Positions 11,301 through 22,312 of a stretch of 64,000 nt of DNA are shown here, piece after piece; within the stretch, counting starts at the first letter, position 1; each line of letters opens with the position of its first letter. The position numbers and the translations under genes are program-made. This stretch comes from Austropuccinia psidii (taxonomy: Eukaryota; Basidiomycota; Pucciniomycetes; Pucciniales; Sphaerophragmiaceae), in the NCBI GenBank assembly GCA_023105745.1, contig JALGQZ010000007.1, forward strand, positions 55,657,569 to 55,721,568, in the 5' to 3' direction. The notes beneath the pieces are model-generated. The model worked only from the letters and a program-made list of their open reading frames with translations. It did no database searches and was not told the origin of the DNA.

Positions 11301-12230
11301 GTGTTGAAGGTAGTTCCTATTGCTTATCACCAAAGCTTGGATGTATTCTCCAAGGTGAAAGAAGAGAAACTTCCTCCACACTGCGCCTGTGATCATCATA
11401 TTGAATTGGAGGGTCTTCTACCTCCAGTTGGTGTTATCTACTCATTATCAAATCAAGAGTCAGAAACACTATGGGCCTACATTTCAGAGAATGTAGAGAA
11501 AGGTTTCATAAGGCCAAGCTCCTCTTAAACAGGAGCACCTGTCCTTTTTGTTAAGAAAAAGGATGGACGTCTTTGTTTGTGTGGTGACTACCTCAAACTC
11601 AATGCTGTCACTAGGAAGAACAGGTATCCTATTCCTCCTATGAACCAGATTCTTACCTCATTCAACAGCTCCACTATCTTCTCCAAGATAAACCTGCGTG
11701 GTGCATATAACCTTCTGAGAACCAAAGAGGGGGATGAGCACTTAACCGCCTTTAGAACCAAGTATAGTAGTTATGAGTATTTGGTTATGACATTTGGCCT
11801 TACCAATGCTCCAGCTTCTTTCCAGAATCTGGTGAATGATATATTTTCAGATTTCTTGCATATTTTTGTTGTAGTTTATTTAGATGATATTATGTTCTTC
11901 TGAAGTTCTGAGGAGGAGCATGTGAAACATGTGGCCTCTATCCTCTAAAGACTGAGGGACAAGAATTTGTTTGCCAAAGCCTCCAAGTGTGTATTGCATG
12001 CCTCAAGTATGGAATACGTGGGCTACGTTGTTTCAAGTGATAGCCTCAAGATGGATTCTTCAAAGGTTCAGAAAATCCTCAATTGGGCTCAGCCCAAAAA
12101 CATCAAGGCTCTTCAATCTGTTCTTGGCTTTGCCAATTTTTATTTCTGTTTCATAAAAAATTATTCTAAAAAAATCACTGCTCTCACTTCCCTTCTCAAA
12201 AAAAGATTCTCCCTTTATCTTCAATGAGGA
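11301..12230 (+). pseudogene. reverse transcriptase of element 2
   Basis: Recognisable RT with [15 protein letters not shown] fingers (about 11533-11570), [13 protein letters not shown], motif A as [31 protein letters not shown] and catalytic YLDD at about 11877-11888. In motif A the catalytic Asp seen in elements 3 and 4 (DLRGAYN) is Asn. Stops occur at 11526-11528, after YLDDIMFF near 11901, and at 11946. The connection region keeps NIKALQSVLGFANFY. Clearly inactive through both stops and the Asp-to-Asn change. Confidence 0.87.
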
Positions 12231-12700
12231 AGCTCTTAGTCAGTTTCAAGTACTCAAAGAAGCTTTCACCACTGCTCCTATCTTATCTCATTTCAATCCT
12301 TCTCTACCTACTATTGTAGAGACTTATGCTTCTGATTATGCCTTGGGTGCTGTACTGAGCCAGGTGAATGACTCAGGAAAGCATCCCATTGCATTTGATA
12401 GTTGCAAGCTTCTACCAGATGAGATGAACTATAAAACTCATGACAAGGAACGTCTTGGCATAGTTTGGGCTCTCAAGCGCTGGAGAGCATTTCTTCTCTC
12501 TCTTTCCAATTCTTTTGAGGTCTTGACAGACCACTCTTGCCTGCAGTATTTTATGTCTTCCAAAGTTCTTACTCGTCGTCAGGCCCATTGGGCTGAGTTT
12601 CTTTCTGAATTTCACTTCACTATCACTTACCGCCTAGGCAGGCTGGCCACTCTACCAGATGCCTTTTCACGTTGGGACGACGTGTACCCAGAGAGGGGGG
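12231..12700 (+). pseudogene. RNase H of element 2
   Basis: Domain running from EEALSQFQVLKEAFTTAPIL through ETYASDYALGAVLSQVND, where the first catalytic Asp (TDAS in element 3) is Tyr. It continues with HDKERLGIVWALKRWRAFL, LTDHSCLQYF and the end motif RLATLPDAFSRWDDVYPE. A frameshift joins it to the RT part near 12215. The frame from 12343 onward is open through RNase H and into integrase. Confidence 0.83.
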
Positions 12701-14034
12701 TGGACTTCATCAGCAAGCATCCTCAGAATTTTCATAAAATAATTAAGCAAGATGGAATTCAAGAGTCAAGATTCTTTTCAATCAAAGTGGAAATATTTTC
12801 AGATTTAGTTGAAAAGATTCAAAAAGTATGGCAAGAAAAAGAATTTAAAGAAATACTCAAGCAACTAGCAAAAGGTGGATCAGTTCCAGATTATTCTGTT
12901 AAACCTCAAGCCAAGTTGTTATTATTCAAAAATAGAGTGGTAATCCCAAGCAATGAAGAACTTCAACTCAACATTCTTCAAAAGCATCATGACTCACCAT
13001 TGGCTGGCCATCCTGGCCAAGAGAAGACCCTCAAGCTCATCAAGAGGGATTTTAATTGGGCTGGCATGAATCAATTCATCAAGGACTATGTGTCCTCATG
13101 TCAGCAATGTTAAAGAAACAAGAACATCCATCACAAGGAGTTTGGATTACTCAAGCCTCTTCAAATTCCATCTGGTCCTTGGAGTTCCTTATCAATGGAC
13201 TTTATCACTCAATTGCCCTTGTCAAACAACTTTGACTCAATCCTAGTAGTTTTGGACAGGTTCTCAAAAATGGCAATCTTTATTCCAACTTATGTAACAA
13301 TCACTGCTCTGGAATTAGCTCAAATCTTTATCAGCCAGGTCTTTTCCAAAGATGGACTCCCAGTAAGTATTGTCAGTGATAGAGGATCTTCATTTTTTAC
13401 ATCATTGTGGACCAATTTATGTCAGCAGCTCAAGATATCAAGAGATCTTTCAACTGCTTTCAATCCTGAAACAGATGGACAGACAGAGAGGGCAAATCAG
13501 ATTCTAGAACAGTACCTTTGGATGTATGTCAGTTACCATCAAGATGACTGGCACACCTAGCTCCCTCTGTCTGAATTTGCCTATAATAATGCAGAACATT
13601 CATCAACAAAGCAATCACCTTTTTTCACCATTTATGGGAGAAATCCCAGCTTTGACTCAATCCATGTTTCTCAAGACTCACCTGCTGGAAATTTATCAAC
13701 AAAACTCCAATCAGTACAGCAAGTGATCAAAGAAGAATTAGAGTCAGCAATAAGGAGATTCAAGAAGTATGCAGATGGAAATAGGTCAATTCCACCTGGG
13801 GAAAAAGTATGGCTAGCTTCCAAGAATATCAAGACAACAAGACCCACCAAGAAATTATCAGAAAGATGGTTGGGACCTTTTGAAGTTCTGAAGAAGATTG
13901 GCAGCCATGCATATCACCTCAAGTTGCCTCAACAATGGAAATCAGTTCACCCTGTATTCCATGTGTCCTGATTAGAACCAGTGAAGAAATCAGATATCCC
14001 AAATCAACATCAATTTCACCACCACCAGTCCTAG
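12701..14034 (+). pseudogene. integrase of element 2
   Basis: The HHCC zinc domain reads KHHDSPLAGHPGQEKTLK, then CQQC at about 13104-13113, followed by TAA. The DDE core is visible as MDFITQLPLSNN, IVSDRGSSFF and NPETDGQTERANQILEQY. Breaks include TAG 13558-13560 and frame changes near 13726. The SH3-like C-terminal part (KVWLASKNIKTTRPTKKLSE, RWLGPFEVLKKIGSHAYHLK) ends with TGA at 13969-13971. All features match element 4 closely. Confidence 0.85.
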
Positions 14035-14249
14035 TGGAGGAGCAAGAAGAATGGGAAGTGGCTCAGGTTCTGGACTCCAAACTCAAGAGGGGTAAATTAT
14101 GGTATCTTGTAGAGTGGAAAGGATTCAGTGAAGACCCAGAAAGAAACACTTGAAAACCAGCTTCCAACCTTACCAACTAACCAGACCTTGTCAAGGATTC
14201 CCTTTCATTGTATCCAGACAAGCCTGGCCCAAATACCTCAAGAGTTTGA
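14035..14249 (+). pseudogene. chromodomain of element 2 integrase
   Basis: The C-terminal chromodomain of chromoviruses binds modified histone tails and targets insertion. EEWEVAQVLDSK, KLWYLVEWKGFSED and PERNT are visible. The Trp that should follow (TWEP in elements 3 and 4) has become a stop at 14151-14153: TGGGAA has become TGAAAA, two G-to-A changes. The remainder reads PASNLTN, a second stop, then PDLVKDS to TGA 14247-14249. Confidence 0.83.
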
Positions 14250-14258
14250 TTTATGGTT

Positions 14259-14675
14259 CTTGGTGGGGAGAAGAAGTTATGAAAGTGGGTTCCTCTCCTG
14301 GCATGCACCTTCAAGGGGGTATTCTACCCATATGTTGTTGTAAGCATCACCTTGGCCACTTCATGAGCACTTGTCAATTTTTTGGACAGATTCAGAAGGC
14401 CTTACAACATCAATACCCTCCAACTTGGACCTTATCAAGATATGGACCAATCACTTCTTTCTTTTCCTTTTTCTTTCTCTTTATCAATATTTCAATTTAT
14501 GCCAATCATCACTATTCAAGACTTTCATTACTTCAAGCCATTTATGGAAATTTGTTTCATGTTATGATGCTTGGTGGGGAGTGGGAGTTATGAAAGTAAG
14601 TTCCATCTCCTGGTATGCATCCCCAAGGGTTCTACTTCTTGTAAAACATTACCTTGGCCACTCTGGGAGCATCAA
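14259..14675 (+). repeat. duplicated 3' block (two copies) of element 2
   Basis: Two imperfect direct copies of about 110 bp, at 14259-14366 and 14566-14675. Each contains TTGGTGGGGAG, then ATGAAAGTAAGTTCC or a variant, CTCCTGGCATGCA, and CACCTTGGCCAC. The same pair is found at the same place in elements 3, 4 and 5. The block is non-coding and contains a GTAAGT resembling a splice donor. The roughly 200 bp between the copies is unremarkable. Function unknown. Confidence 0.75.
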
Positions 14676-14958
14676 ATTCTTGGTTTTCATTTTTCAGACA
14701 TTCTTGACCAAAAATCAAGCAACTCACTACAAGAAGGAAAAAACATCAGGAATTTCTTTTATCTCTTTTTCTCTACTCTCTTTTTCTCTCTTTTTCTTTC
14801 TTTTCTTTACTTGTATAATTTTGTTTCCTTTTATTTCTTTAAAGCAGCAGCATCCCCTCCCAAGTCATGTATTGGAAGGTTCCATTTATTTTTTCATTTT
14901 TTAGTAGTTATAAGAGTGGGGATAGAAGTCAAACCAAACACAAACAAGGACAAGTAAA

Positions 14959-16281
14959 CTATTTATCTCTACCTAAATCATCAAAGGTTCTCTGAAAGTC
15001 ATTTATCAATTCATATTCATACCAGGCAAATTTTGCAGCCATCTCTTCTGAAGAAGTACCCGGAGTAGTTCTATCCTTTGCATACATAATCACCTCCCTG
15101 CTATTTCTATCAACTCTCCTGAATAATATTACCACAGCTTCTTGGTTTTCACTCACTGCGTTTGGATATTCTCTGGTAATTCCAATAGGCCAATGATCTC
15201 TTCTTTGAAAGACTTGAGCGGCAGGAAACGGCAAAGGAGACATTCCATCTCTTCTGCTACTGGAACTGGCCATGGGTTGGAGTTGTTGGGAGGTGGTTAT
15301 GGGTGAGTTCCTGGGTTGCTGGATGGGTTATGGTCTTACTTCTTGATTCAAGGCAAGCCTGGAATGGGAAGGACTTGGTGAAGAAGGAGGAACTGTAGTA
15401 GGAATGGAAGCAAGAGCTGGTTGGAAGGTTCTGGGAGTACTGGGAATCACTTGGCTTTGGACACTATTGGAAACAGGCTGAGCAGAGGAATTGCTGGATA
15501 GATGGCCAACCAAATGAGGAACAACTTCAGCTTCTTCACCATCCAACTCATCACTACCTTCAGCATCTGGATCAGTTAGGGAATCAGCAATCCTTCTTAT
15601 TGTTTTCACTACCCCTTCAGTATTGATCCTGGAGATTGGGACTTCTGAGCTGGAATATATTGGCCTACCACAAACTGGAATTGGCTCTCCAACATTAGTC
15701 CACCTGGCCACATCCCTCTGCCTGGAACCAGTCACTACATCAAAATATCAGTACCAATTTCAATCAATATATGCAAATCACTCACATTGAGAAAATACTG
15801 AAGTTCCATCAGGAGTAGGTGCCTCAGAGACTGGGAACTCTTTCCCAAAAGGCCCATCTTTTCTACTCCATAAATACCTCCTGACATTAGAAGATGGCAC
15901 CCTGTTACAACGACATGGTTTCTTTCCAATGAAGCAATAGTGGCAATTTATAGATTGAGGATTGTAGTGTTGAAAACAATCCTTACCCTTTGCCAAACAC
16001 TCAGAAAAAGAAGGATCAGGAACTTCAAATGCTCTGTATACGTCATAGGTTTGGGAGGGATCAAAGTGACCAGAAGAAGCCATGGAGGGTGAGGACAATT
16101 GACTGAAGACGCCAGAACCACAAAGAACAGATGGTGGTGGTGCAGAAGGAGAAGATTCAGTAAGTTCAGTCAGTTTGGGACTCATAACTGAATAATATGC
16201 AAGCAGAAGATTCAAGGTGTCAGAATCAGTCGATTCAAAATTAAAAAAATTTGACCTCAAGGAAATGGGGCCATAACTCAT
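14959..16281 (-). pseudogene. antisense two-exon zinc-cluster-like gene carried by element 2
   Basis: Extra gene of the retrotransposon, tail-to-tail with pol. Exon 1 runs from ATG 16281 to 15786. The intron is 15735-15785 (51 bp, GTGAGT...TAG), and exon 2 is 15734-14959. The total is about 423 codons. Residues near 90-125 hold a Cys cluster like that of the element 4 copy, but its first Cys is Phe (DPSFSECLAKGKDC), so metal binding is probably lost. The middle is Ser/Pro-rich. The C-terminal 95 residues (FPAAQVFQRR, RVDRNSREVIMYA, YEYELINDFQRTFDDL) are the best conserved part. One in-frame TAA lies at 15328-15330. The splice sites exist only in the antisense direction, which supports real antisense transcription. 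Function unknown; a regulator is inferred. Confidence 0.8.
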
Positions 16282-16487
16282 TTATGCCCCCCCTCAAAGC
16301 CTCTAAGGTGAGGATTCAAGACCCCTTTGGGGCTGAATTCATCACCCAGGGCCTCCCCTGCAACTTTGGGGAGGCCAGGATCTTGATGGTCCTGGACCCC
16401 CTCAATGGGTCCAGGCCATGTAGGTGAGATTTTGGACCATGGGATCCCTGGGTCCCCAGGAAAAATGGACCCAGGGAGCCTCCAATA

Positions 16488-16533
16488 GCCCCCACAGCCC
16501 GCGGACTGTGGCGTATGGTCCACGGACTGTAGG
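16488..16533 (-). promoter_or_regulatory. decayed CGG/CCG block upstream of the antisense gene, element 2
   Basis: The homologue of the GC-rich triplet block of element 4 lies about 210 bp upstream of the antisense ATG. Several CGG triplets have become CAG or TGG, and intact CCGCGG remains once near 16499. The pattern fits loss of CpG by deamination. Confidence 0.45.
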
Positions 16534-17092
16534 ACCCCAAAGCATCAAAATGGCCAAAATGGCCGTATATCAAAAAAATCAAAAAAATCACCAAAGACCC
16601 AAGAGGGGCCCAAAAGGCCATAAAATCAAGAAATATCCAAAATCACCATAGGAAGGGCCAAAGCCCAAAAACACTATGGGAAGGGACTTTGGGGCATTTC
16701 CAAGGCCAATGGGGACAAGACCCCTTCAAGACTTATTTCAAGACATTTTCAATTGGGCCTTGACAAAGGAGATACATTCATATACTCATTTGGCATCATT
16801 TTTTGAGTACAAGAGCTCATTGGCCATCATTTTGGGATACAACCCAAGGCCATACCCCAAGGATAAAAAGATTCATTGAATAAGAAGAAAAGGAAGCATA
16901 TTTTGAAGTGGAATACTTACTCAAATTGAAAGAAGGGGGAATCAAATTAATTTGACAGGGAAGAATTGAAAAAGGATTTTCAGGATAATGGTCAAGAGGG
17001 AATGAAAATTAAAAAGAATTTTTTTTGAAAAAATGTGGGGATATTGAGATACCACTCAACAGTGGCAGGGTATTATGGTGTTCAGGAGCCCA
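16534..17092. other. non-coding interior of element 2 between antisense gene and 3' LTR
   Basis: This is homologous to 23092-23650 of element 4, including the AACCCAAGGCCATACCCCAA and TTGGCATCATTTTTTGAGTA type segments. No coding sequence is supported; open frames here are short and not shared between copies. Confidence 0.55.
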
Positions 17093-17113
17093 CCAGTTTT
17101 AAGAGGGGGATAC
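17093..17113 (+). other. polypurine tract of element 2
   Basis: AAGAGGGGGATAC directly precedes the LTR start TGTAACAACC. The same tract with the same junction occurs on the minus strand in element 4 at 23073-23090. Confidence 0.8.
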
Positions 17114-17876
17114 TGTAACAACCACTCACCAGGGGCAAGGGTATTCATTAATACACCCACTCAAACACCTCAAATAAGCAGATCCAATATTTGCATTAGC
17201 ATTCAGTTTCAGCAATCTTCCTTGCTGAAACATGCATACAGCTTGGTACTTCTTTACAGCCTCTCAACATCTGTACAGGTTGGATTCACCCAATACAGTT
17301 TGGATACACCATCATGAAACTGTATGATCACTCAACTCCACCACATCTCTTGTACAGGTTCTGTACAACTGTACAGTACCTGTATTAGCCAGACTCAATT
17401 CAATCATTCAATCCTCTCATGAAACTTTTCTCTCTGGATCAGGGCTGGTGATTCTCACATATTCCAGCTCCTCTTTCTCCCCCCTGGGGACTTTTCCCCA
17501 GTTAGTTAATTTAGTTTATTTATTATTTTATGAATATTCTTCTCCTTATTTTGGGTATTATATTTATTCAATATTAAGTTAGTCTTTGCATTTTCTTTCT
17601 TTTCCTGTACAGTATAAGCTGGGTGGCCATATCCTTGTTAACCCTTCTCTCTTCATTCTGACAGGTTGAAACAGTGGACTTGGACTTGTTTGTGGTTGGC
17701 TCTTCTATTTCTTACTCTTATTCTTTTGCAGCTGCTTTTATTATATTTCTTTTATTAGTAGTTCATCTCTTAACACTCTTAAGTGTATTCTTTCTTACAA
17801 TATCCTGAGCCCTCCATAAGTGAGTCCCAGTTTACTGAGTTCCAGGCCCTCATCACTTAGAAGAGCCCCTGTGACA
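17114..17876 (+). repeat. 3' LTR of element 2 (763 bp)
   Basis: Starts TGTAACAACC and ends CCCCTGTGACA, matching the 760 bp LTRs of element 4 along its length. It contains repeated CTGTACAG-type palindromes, the hairpin CTGGGGACTTTTCCCCAG near 17481-17498, and immediately after it AGTTAGTTAATTTA, the proposed transcript start. The matching 5' LTR was not found upstream of 9227, so element 2 is 5'-truncated or rearranged. Confidence 0.85.
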
Positions 17877-18455
17877 TAGAGCTTCATTCAGAAATCTACA
17901 TCAAGACTGGTTGAATGACCTCTTTGAGGTGTATGTGTGGAAAGATGTGGGTCTTGTTTCATTATCAGAAGCCTGAGGCTCATTAATCTACAAGAGGTTC
18001 AGTGATGAGGAATCTTAGTATAATCTACAGGGGAAAGAATATTGGTGCAAGGCCTTACTTTGATGTATGCTTTACATTCCTTGGATTTTTTCTTGATGTG
18101 AGCTTGCCTTATATATTCCTTGATTTTTGCTTTGAGTGAAGTCAATTTCTGGGAATTGATGCACAATTTTCCCTGGTGTTGGTTTTCTTCAGGCAAAGTG
18201 AAGACTTGAGTGCTTTTCAGTCTGTATAAACTTGAAAGACTGGATACTCCAGATAGTAATGGAGTCTCTCTAGGCCCATACTAAAAATGGTTATTATTTC
18301 CAAGTTACTCCATATGTGGCCTCTGAGTATTTAAGATGTCTGGAAATATAAAACACCACTGTTTCTCTAGTTTTAATATAGAATTTGTCTCTGGTGTGGT
18401 TCTGCTCCTCATCCTTTACTACAGGCTGCATCCATGTAGAACTTGAATGGCTGTG
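17877..18455 (-). pseudogene. pol scrap (RNase H region) of a lineage Y element
   Basis: On the minus strand, 18213-18455 aligns by eye with element 6 at about 59650-59890. Shared blocks are CAGTCTGT.TA.ACTT, GGAGT.TCTC...GGCCC, AATTTGTCTCTGGTG, GGCTGCATC.ATGTA and AACTTGAATGG (plus-strand reading). The more upstream 17877-18212 has no clear match. It is interrupted on the right by the start of LTR F. Confidence 0.5.
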
Positions 18456-18801
18456 TTTCACAGGGGCTCATGGGAATAAAAAGAGTGGCTTGGAACTCAG
18501 GAATGAAGAGCTCACTTGGAGGGCTTCAAAGATTAGAAAAATAGTTGAGGAATATATTTCATTAACAAAGAGTAAGAGCAAGTACAAATATGCAGAAGAT
18601 AAGAGTAAGGAAGCCAAAGGCCAAAGACACAACCAGACGAACCCTCAATTCACAGTTTCAACTTTCCAGAAAGAACCATGGGATCAGTAAAGGATATTAC
18701 TACCAATTTAGAATGACAGGAAAAGAGAAAGGGGAAAATGAATGACTTATCAATATCAGTATTTATTTTGAATAATGAAGAGATGAGAGTAATAAAAAAG
18801 A
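18456..18801 (-). repeat. LTR F, first piece
   Basis: Begins TTTCACAGGGGCTCATGG and resembles the start of the element 3 and element 5 LTRs (TGTCACAGGGGCTCTTGG and so on), including GAGCTCACTTGGAGGGC and ATCAGTATTTATTTTGAATAA. It breaks off at 18801, exactly at the inverted end of unit T. Its continuation is found at 42240, 23.4 kb away. Confidence 0.65.
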
Positions 18802-18959
18802 GGTGTTGGTAAGGACACATAAGATTTTAGTAAAAAGCTTAATGCCTTAAGTGGTTTTACCATAAGCTTACATGTTTTTACCAATTTATGGCCAAAACAT
18901 GTAATGTTTGTCTATGAAGCTCTTGATAATAGTAACAATATCAAGAGTACTATGATTTT

Positions 18960-20171
18960 CCTCAGTAGAAAAATATAATATAATAAAATATTATAACCAC
19001 AAATTCAAATATAATTATTAAAAATAATTATAAAGAAAATATTTAATTATTATTATATAAAATAATAATAAGAAAATATAATAATTATAAGAAATTATAA
19101 TTCTTCTATTATTGTTATAGTCACTGACAATTATAACAATAAGAATCGTAAAGCTCTTAATGAGACAATTACATGTGGAAAATATAGATATTTAACCACT
19201 TATAAATGATATATAAATATTATTTATAAAAGAATCAAAACACACACTGGGCAGAAATAATTCTTATAGAAAAATTATATATAAAAAAACTAATAATAGA
19301 TAAAAAAGATATAGAATTTTAAAGAAAACTTACTTATAATAAAAATTTAATACAACAAGTCAAATGCAACAGTTATTATATTAAGTAATTATTATAAGTT
19401 AAAAAAACGCCAAAAATCAATATTTTAAATGATAAAACAACTTTTTATGATAAAAAGCATGATTAAAGAGTTTTTGGGAGGGATTTGTGGATTTAAAAGA
19501 TATTTTAAAGACAATGATTTTATAAAATGAAATATATTATAGGTGATTACAACAATAATCCAATTTCTATGATTTCAATTCCTTAATTTTGAGATTTATG
19601 AAGAATAAAATGCTTAGTAAAAACTTGCATAATAAGATTTTATATATAATAAAACTTTACGTGTTTAAATGTCTAATATGATTGGATTGATAATTGATGA
19701 TGGACAAAAACAATGATGAAAAGACTCTTTTTATGTCTAAAGAGCAGCTCTCATGATTCATAATGGATATAGAGGCCGTGCTCAGGTAAAAACTGAAAAA
19801 ACATGCTTAAAAATAAGGTTCTTAACTCAAGGTAACTTATTTTTAACTCCAATTTAAAGTTACCAGTGTTATTCTTAACTCAGAGTAAATTTAATCCTCA
19901 TTTAAGTCAATTTTTTCAAGTTTTGATATAAAATAAATTTATTTATATTAAAGTTAATCACATGAAAAAATTAAAAATAGAGTTTAAAGCAGAAATATTT
20001 TAAACTCAATTTGGAATTAATTTTTAAAGAAATCTTAATTTTCATGAAGAATAATCAAAAAGGTAAATTTCCAGGCTAATTACCCAGGAATCCTATTTAT
20101 CAAAGATACTTAAAATTAAATTATATATAGATAATATTAAATTGTAAGCTTTGTGCAAGTTTCAAGCAAAT
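18960..20171. other. left interior of T, very AT-rich, gene-free
   Basis: Long runs of A and T with ATAATTATTA-type simple sequence and no coding frame. It ends at the CAAAT target duplication (20167-20171) of element 3. Confidence 0.6.
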
Positions 20172-21696
20172 TGTCACAGGGGCTCTTGGACAGAAATACA
20201 AGAGTGGCCTGGCACTCAGCAATCAGGGAGCTCACTTGGAAGACTCCAAAAGGATAAAGAACAAAAATAATAGAAAATGAATTCCTCTAAAAGATATGCA
20301 GGTACAAGATGAGATGCAAAAGAGGAAAGGGAAGCCAAATGGCCAAAGAGCCAACCAAGTAAGTCCTTAATCACTGTTTCAACCTGCCAAAAATGAATAA
20401 TGGAATTAGTAAGGATATGACCACCAAATATCCATTGACAGGCGAAGAAAGAGAAAGAGAAAGGTGCTAAATGACTGACTTAATAATATCAGTATTTGCT
20501 TCACTAAAATGAAAAGAAAATAAAGATAAAATAAAATCAAAATATATTAATTAACTGGGGAAAACCCCCCAGGGTGGAAAGGGTAGCCGGTATATGTGAA
20601 AAGTTGGGAGCTTGAGTTCTTCAGGCTGAAAACTGATCTGTATTGATCCTTGAGGCTGTATTGATTGTTTTGGGAATTGATACAGCTGACTAATATTGAA
20701 ATTGAATTGGGTTGAATGAATTTCCCATGATTGAAAATGAAATACAGTTCTTGATGGATCCAGACTGTATTGAAATGAATATGGTTGCCAAGATGGATTG
20801 AGTGGAGCTTTGACACTTGACAACTTCTTTTTGGCACTGCCTCTTGAATACACTTGAGAATGAATTGACAGTATTCCCTTGGAAGGAATACCTGGAGTGA
20901 GAATAACCAATGACTGCTTGATGGCGTCATTGGTCTTTGATGCTGAAACACTTGCTCTTGAGCCTTGATGATTCCTCTGAATGATTGGGTGCCTTGATGA
21001 CGTGATGAGATGTTAGAATGTTGAAAAGACTATTTGATATTGCCACCATTGAATTGCTGTTGAAAAATGATGCACAATGATGTATAACATCATTTATGGC
21101 ATATTGGTTGATTGGCAAGAAGATTACGTCCAAAGGTCTTGAGGTGGAAAGGCAGAGGGGAAAAGGATGGATGTGATGGCTTCAGAGCTTGGAAAGGTGT
21201 TTCTGGGCCTTTTGGGGTTTTTGGCCACTTTTGGGTTCTGAGCCAAAAACTGGCCCAAAAGGCGGGAAAGTGTCTTTTGGACACTTTGCGTCAAAGTGCG
21301 CAAAAATGCGCAAAATGCGCAAAAGTGCGCAAATATGCGCAAATGCGCAAAAGTGCGCAAATATGCGCAAATGCGCAAAAGTGCGCAAAATGCGCAAAAA
21401 GTGCGCAAATGCGCATTATGAGCCCAAATGGCCAAAAACAGCCATTTGGGCCATTTCCCCTGGTTTTGAGGGAAATGACCAGAAGTACCCATTTGGGCAT
21501 AAATTGCCGCTATGGGTGCTGGATTGAGGTGAAGGGCCATGAAGGCCCCAAAACACAAATGGCCATAAATGGTCCATAAGATGATGACGTGGCCATATTG
21601 GCCACTGGTGATGGATATGGCCAATTGGCCATAAAAGAACTGTGGCTTGATATGCCATATGGGGATCCAAGGAAGTGAATTGCCATGGTTGTGACA
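20172..21696 (-). repeat. 3' LTR of element 3 (1525 bp)
   Basis: On the plus strand it reads TGTCACAGGGG to GGTTGTGACA. It is 48 bp longer than its partner because of a longer TGCGCAAA array. It contains the hairpin CTGGGG/CCCCAG and the AGTTAATTAATATA motif (minus strand) near 20548-20565. Open frames in it (Cys/Ala/Lys-rich) are products of the array, not genes. Confidence 0.92.
21287..21415. repeat. TGCGCAAA minisatellite in the 3' LTR of element 3
   Basis: Around 13-14 head-to-tail units of TGCGCAAA with 0-4 spacer bases (AAG, TA, A). The 5' LTR copy at 39999-40078 is shorter, and two of its units are TGCACAAA, a G-to-A change at CpG. Confidence 0.85.
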
Positions 21697-22307
21697 GTAC
21701 CCCCCACCTTGAAATGGTGAGCTCCTGAGCACCAATACAAGGTGAAGCCTGTTTAGGCTATTGGAAAGATTTTGAGAGAGTGATTCAAGAGGACTGATTA
21801 AGGTAAAAAATTTGAAAACTGATATTAAGAATTTGACATTTGACGCAGGACTTGCTTGATCTTCTTTTGACATTGGCTTCATGATTTGAATTTAATTTTG
21901 AAATGAATGAAAATTGTTTGACATGATAATTGACGTGATAAGAGAAAATTTAAAATGAAAATAAAATGAAAATAAAATGAAAATAAAGAATGAAAATGAA
22001 AATAAGAAAGAAAAGAGAAAAGAAAAATGAATTGAATCTTGAGGAGGTTCCAATCTTCATCACGGAGGTTGATAACTGATTTTGAAATTGGCCAAGGACC
22101 TGGAAAGAGAAATTTGATGCCAGGTGCTCTCAAAGTGGCCAAGGCGATTTTTTGACAAGATGGTAGACCCCTAAGGGAAGTGCACACCAGGAGAGGAACT
22201 TACTTTTGGTAATTACCACTCCCGCCAGTGCTATAAAAATAAAACAAAAATGTTGAAGGAATGAATTTGAATTTTGAAGTCTTGGAAATGAATTGAAAGT
22301 GAATGGC
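21697..22307 (-). other. 3' non-coding interior of element 3, with polypurine tract
   Basis: Next to the LTR the minus strand reads AAGGTGGGGGGTAC (21697-21712), the polypurine tract. The rest is AT-rich and contains one copy of the shared 3' block (22118-22233). It continues on the far side of element 4 at 32878. No coding sequence. Confidence 0.7.
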
Positions 22308-22312
22308 CCATT

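Noticed and set aside
14371..14957. Phe/Ser-rich plus-strand frames between pol and the antisense gene of element 2
   Set aside because: They arise from pyrimidine-rich non-coding DNA, have no conserved start and overlap each other in all frames.
21287..21415. Regular repeats resembling a CRISPR array
   Set aside because: Units are 8 bp with 0-4 bp spacers inside an LTR; there are no unique spacers of normal size and the context is eukaryotic. It is a minisatellite.
21112..21882. Several overlapping long open frames on both strands (Cys/Ala/Lys-rich and Phe/His/Ala-rich)
   Set aside because: They follow from the TGCGCAAA array and GC-richer LTR sequence, and both LTRs give the same frames; no domain is seen.
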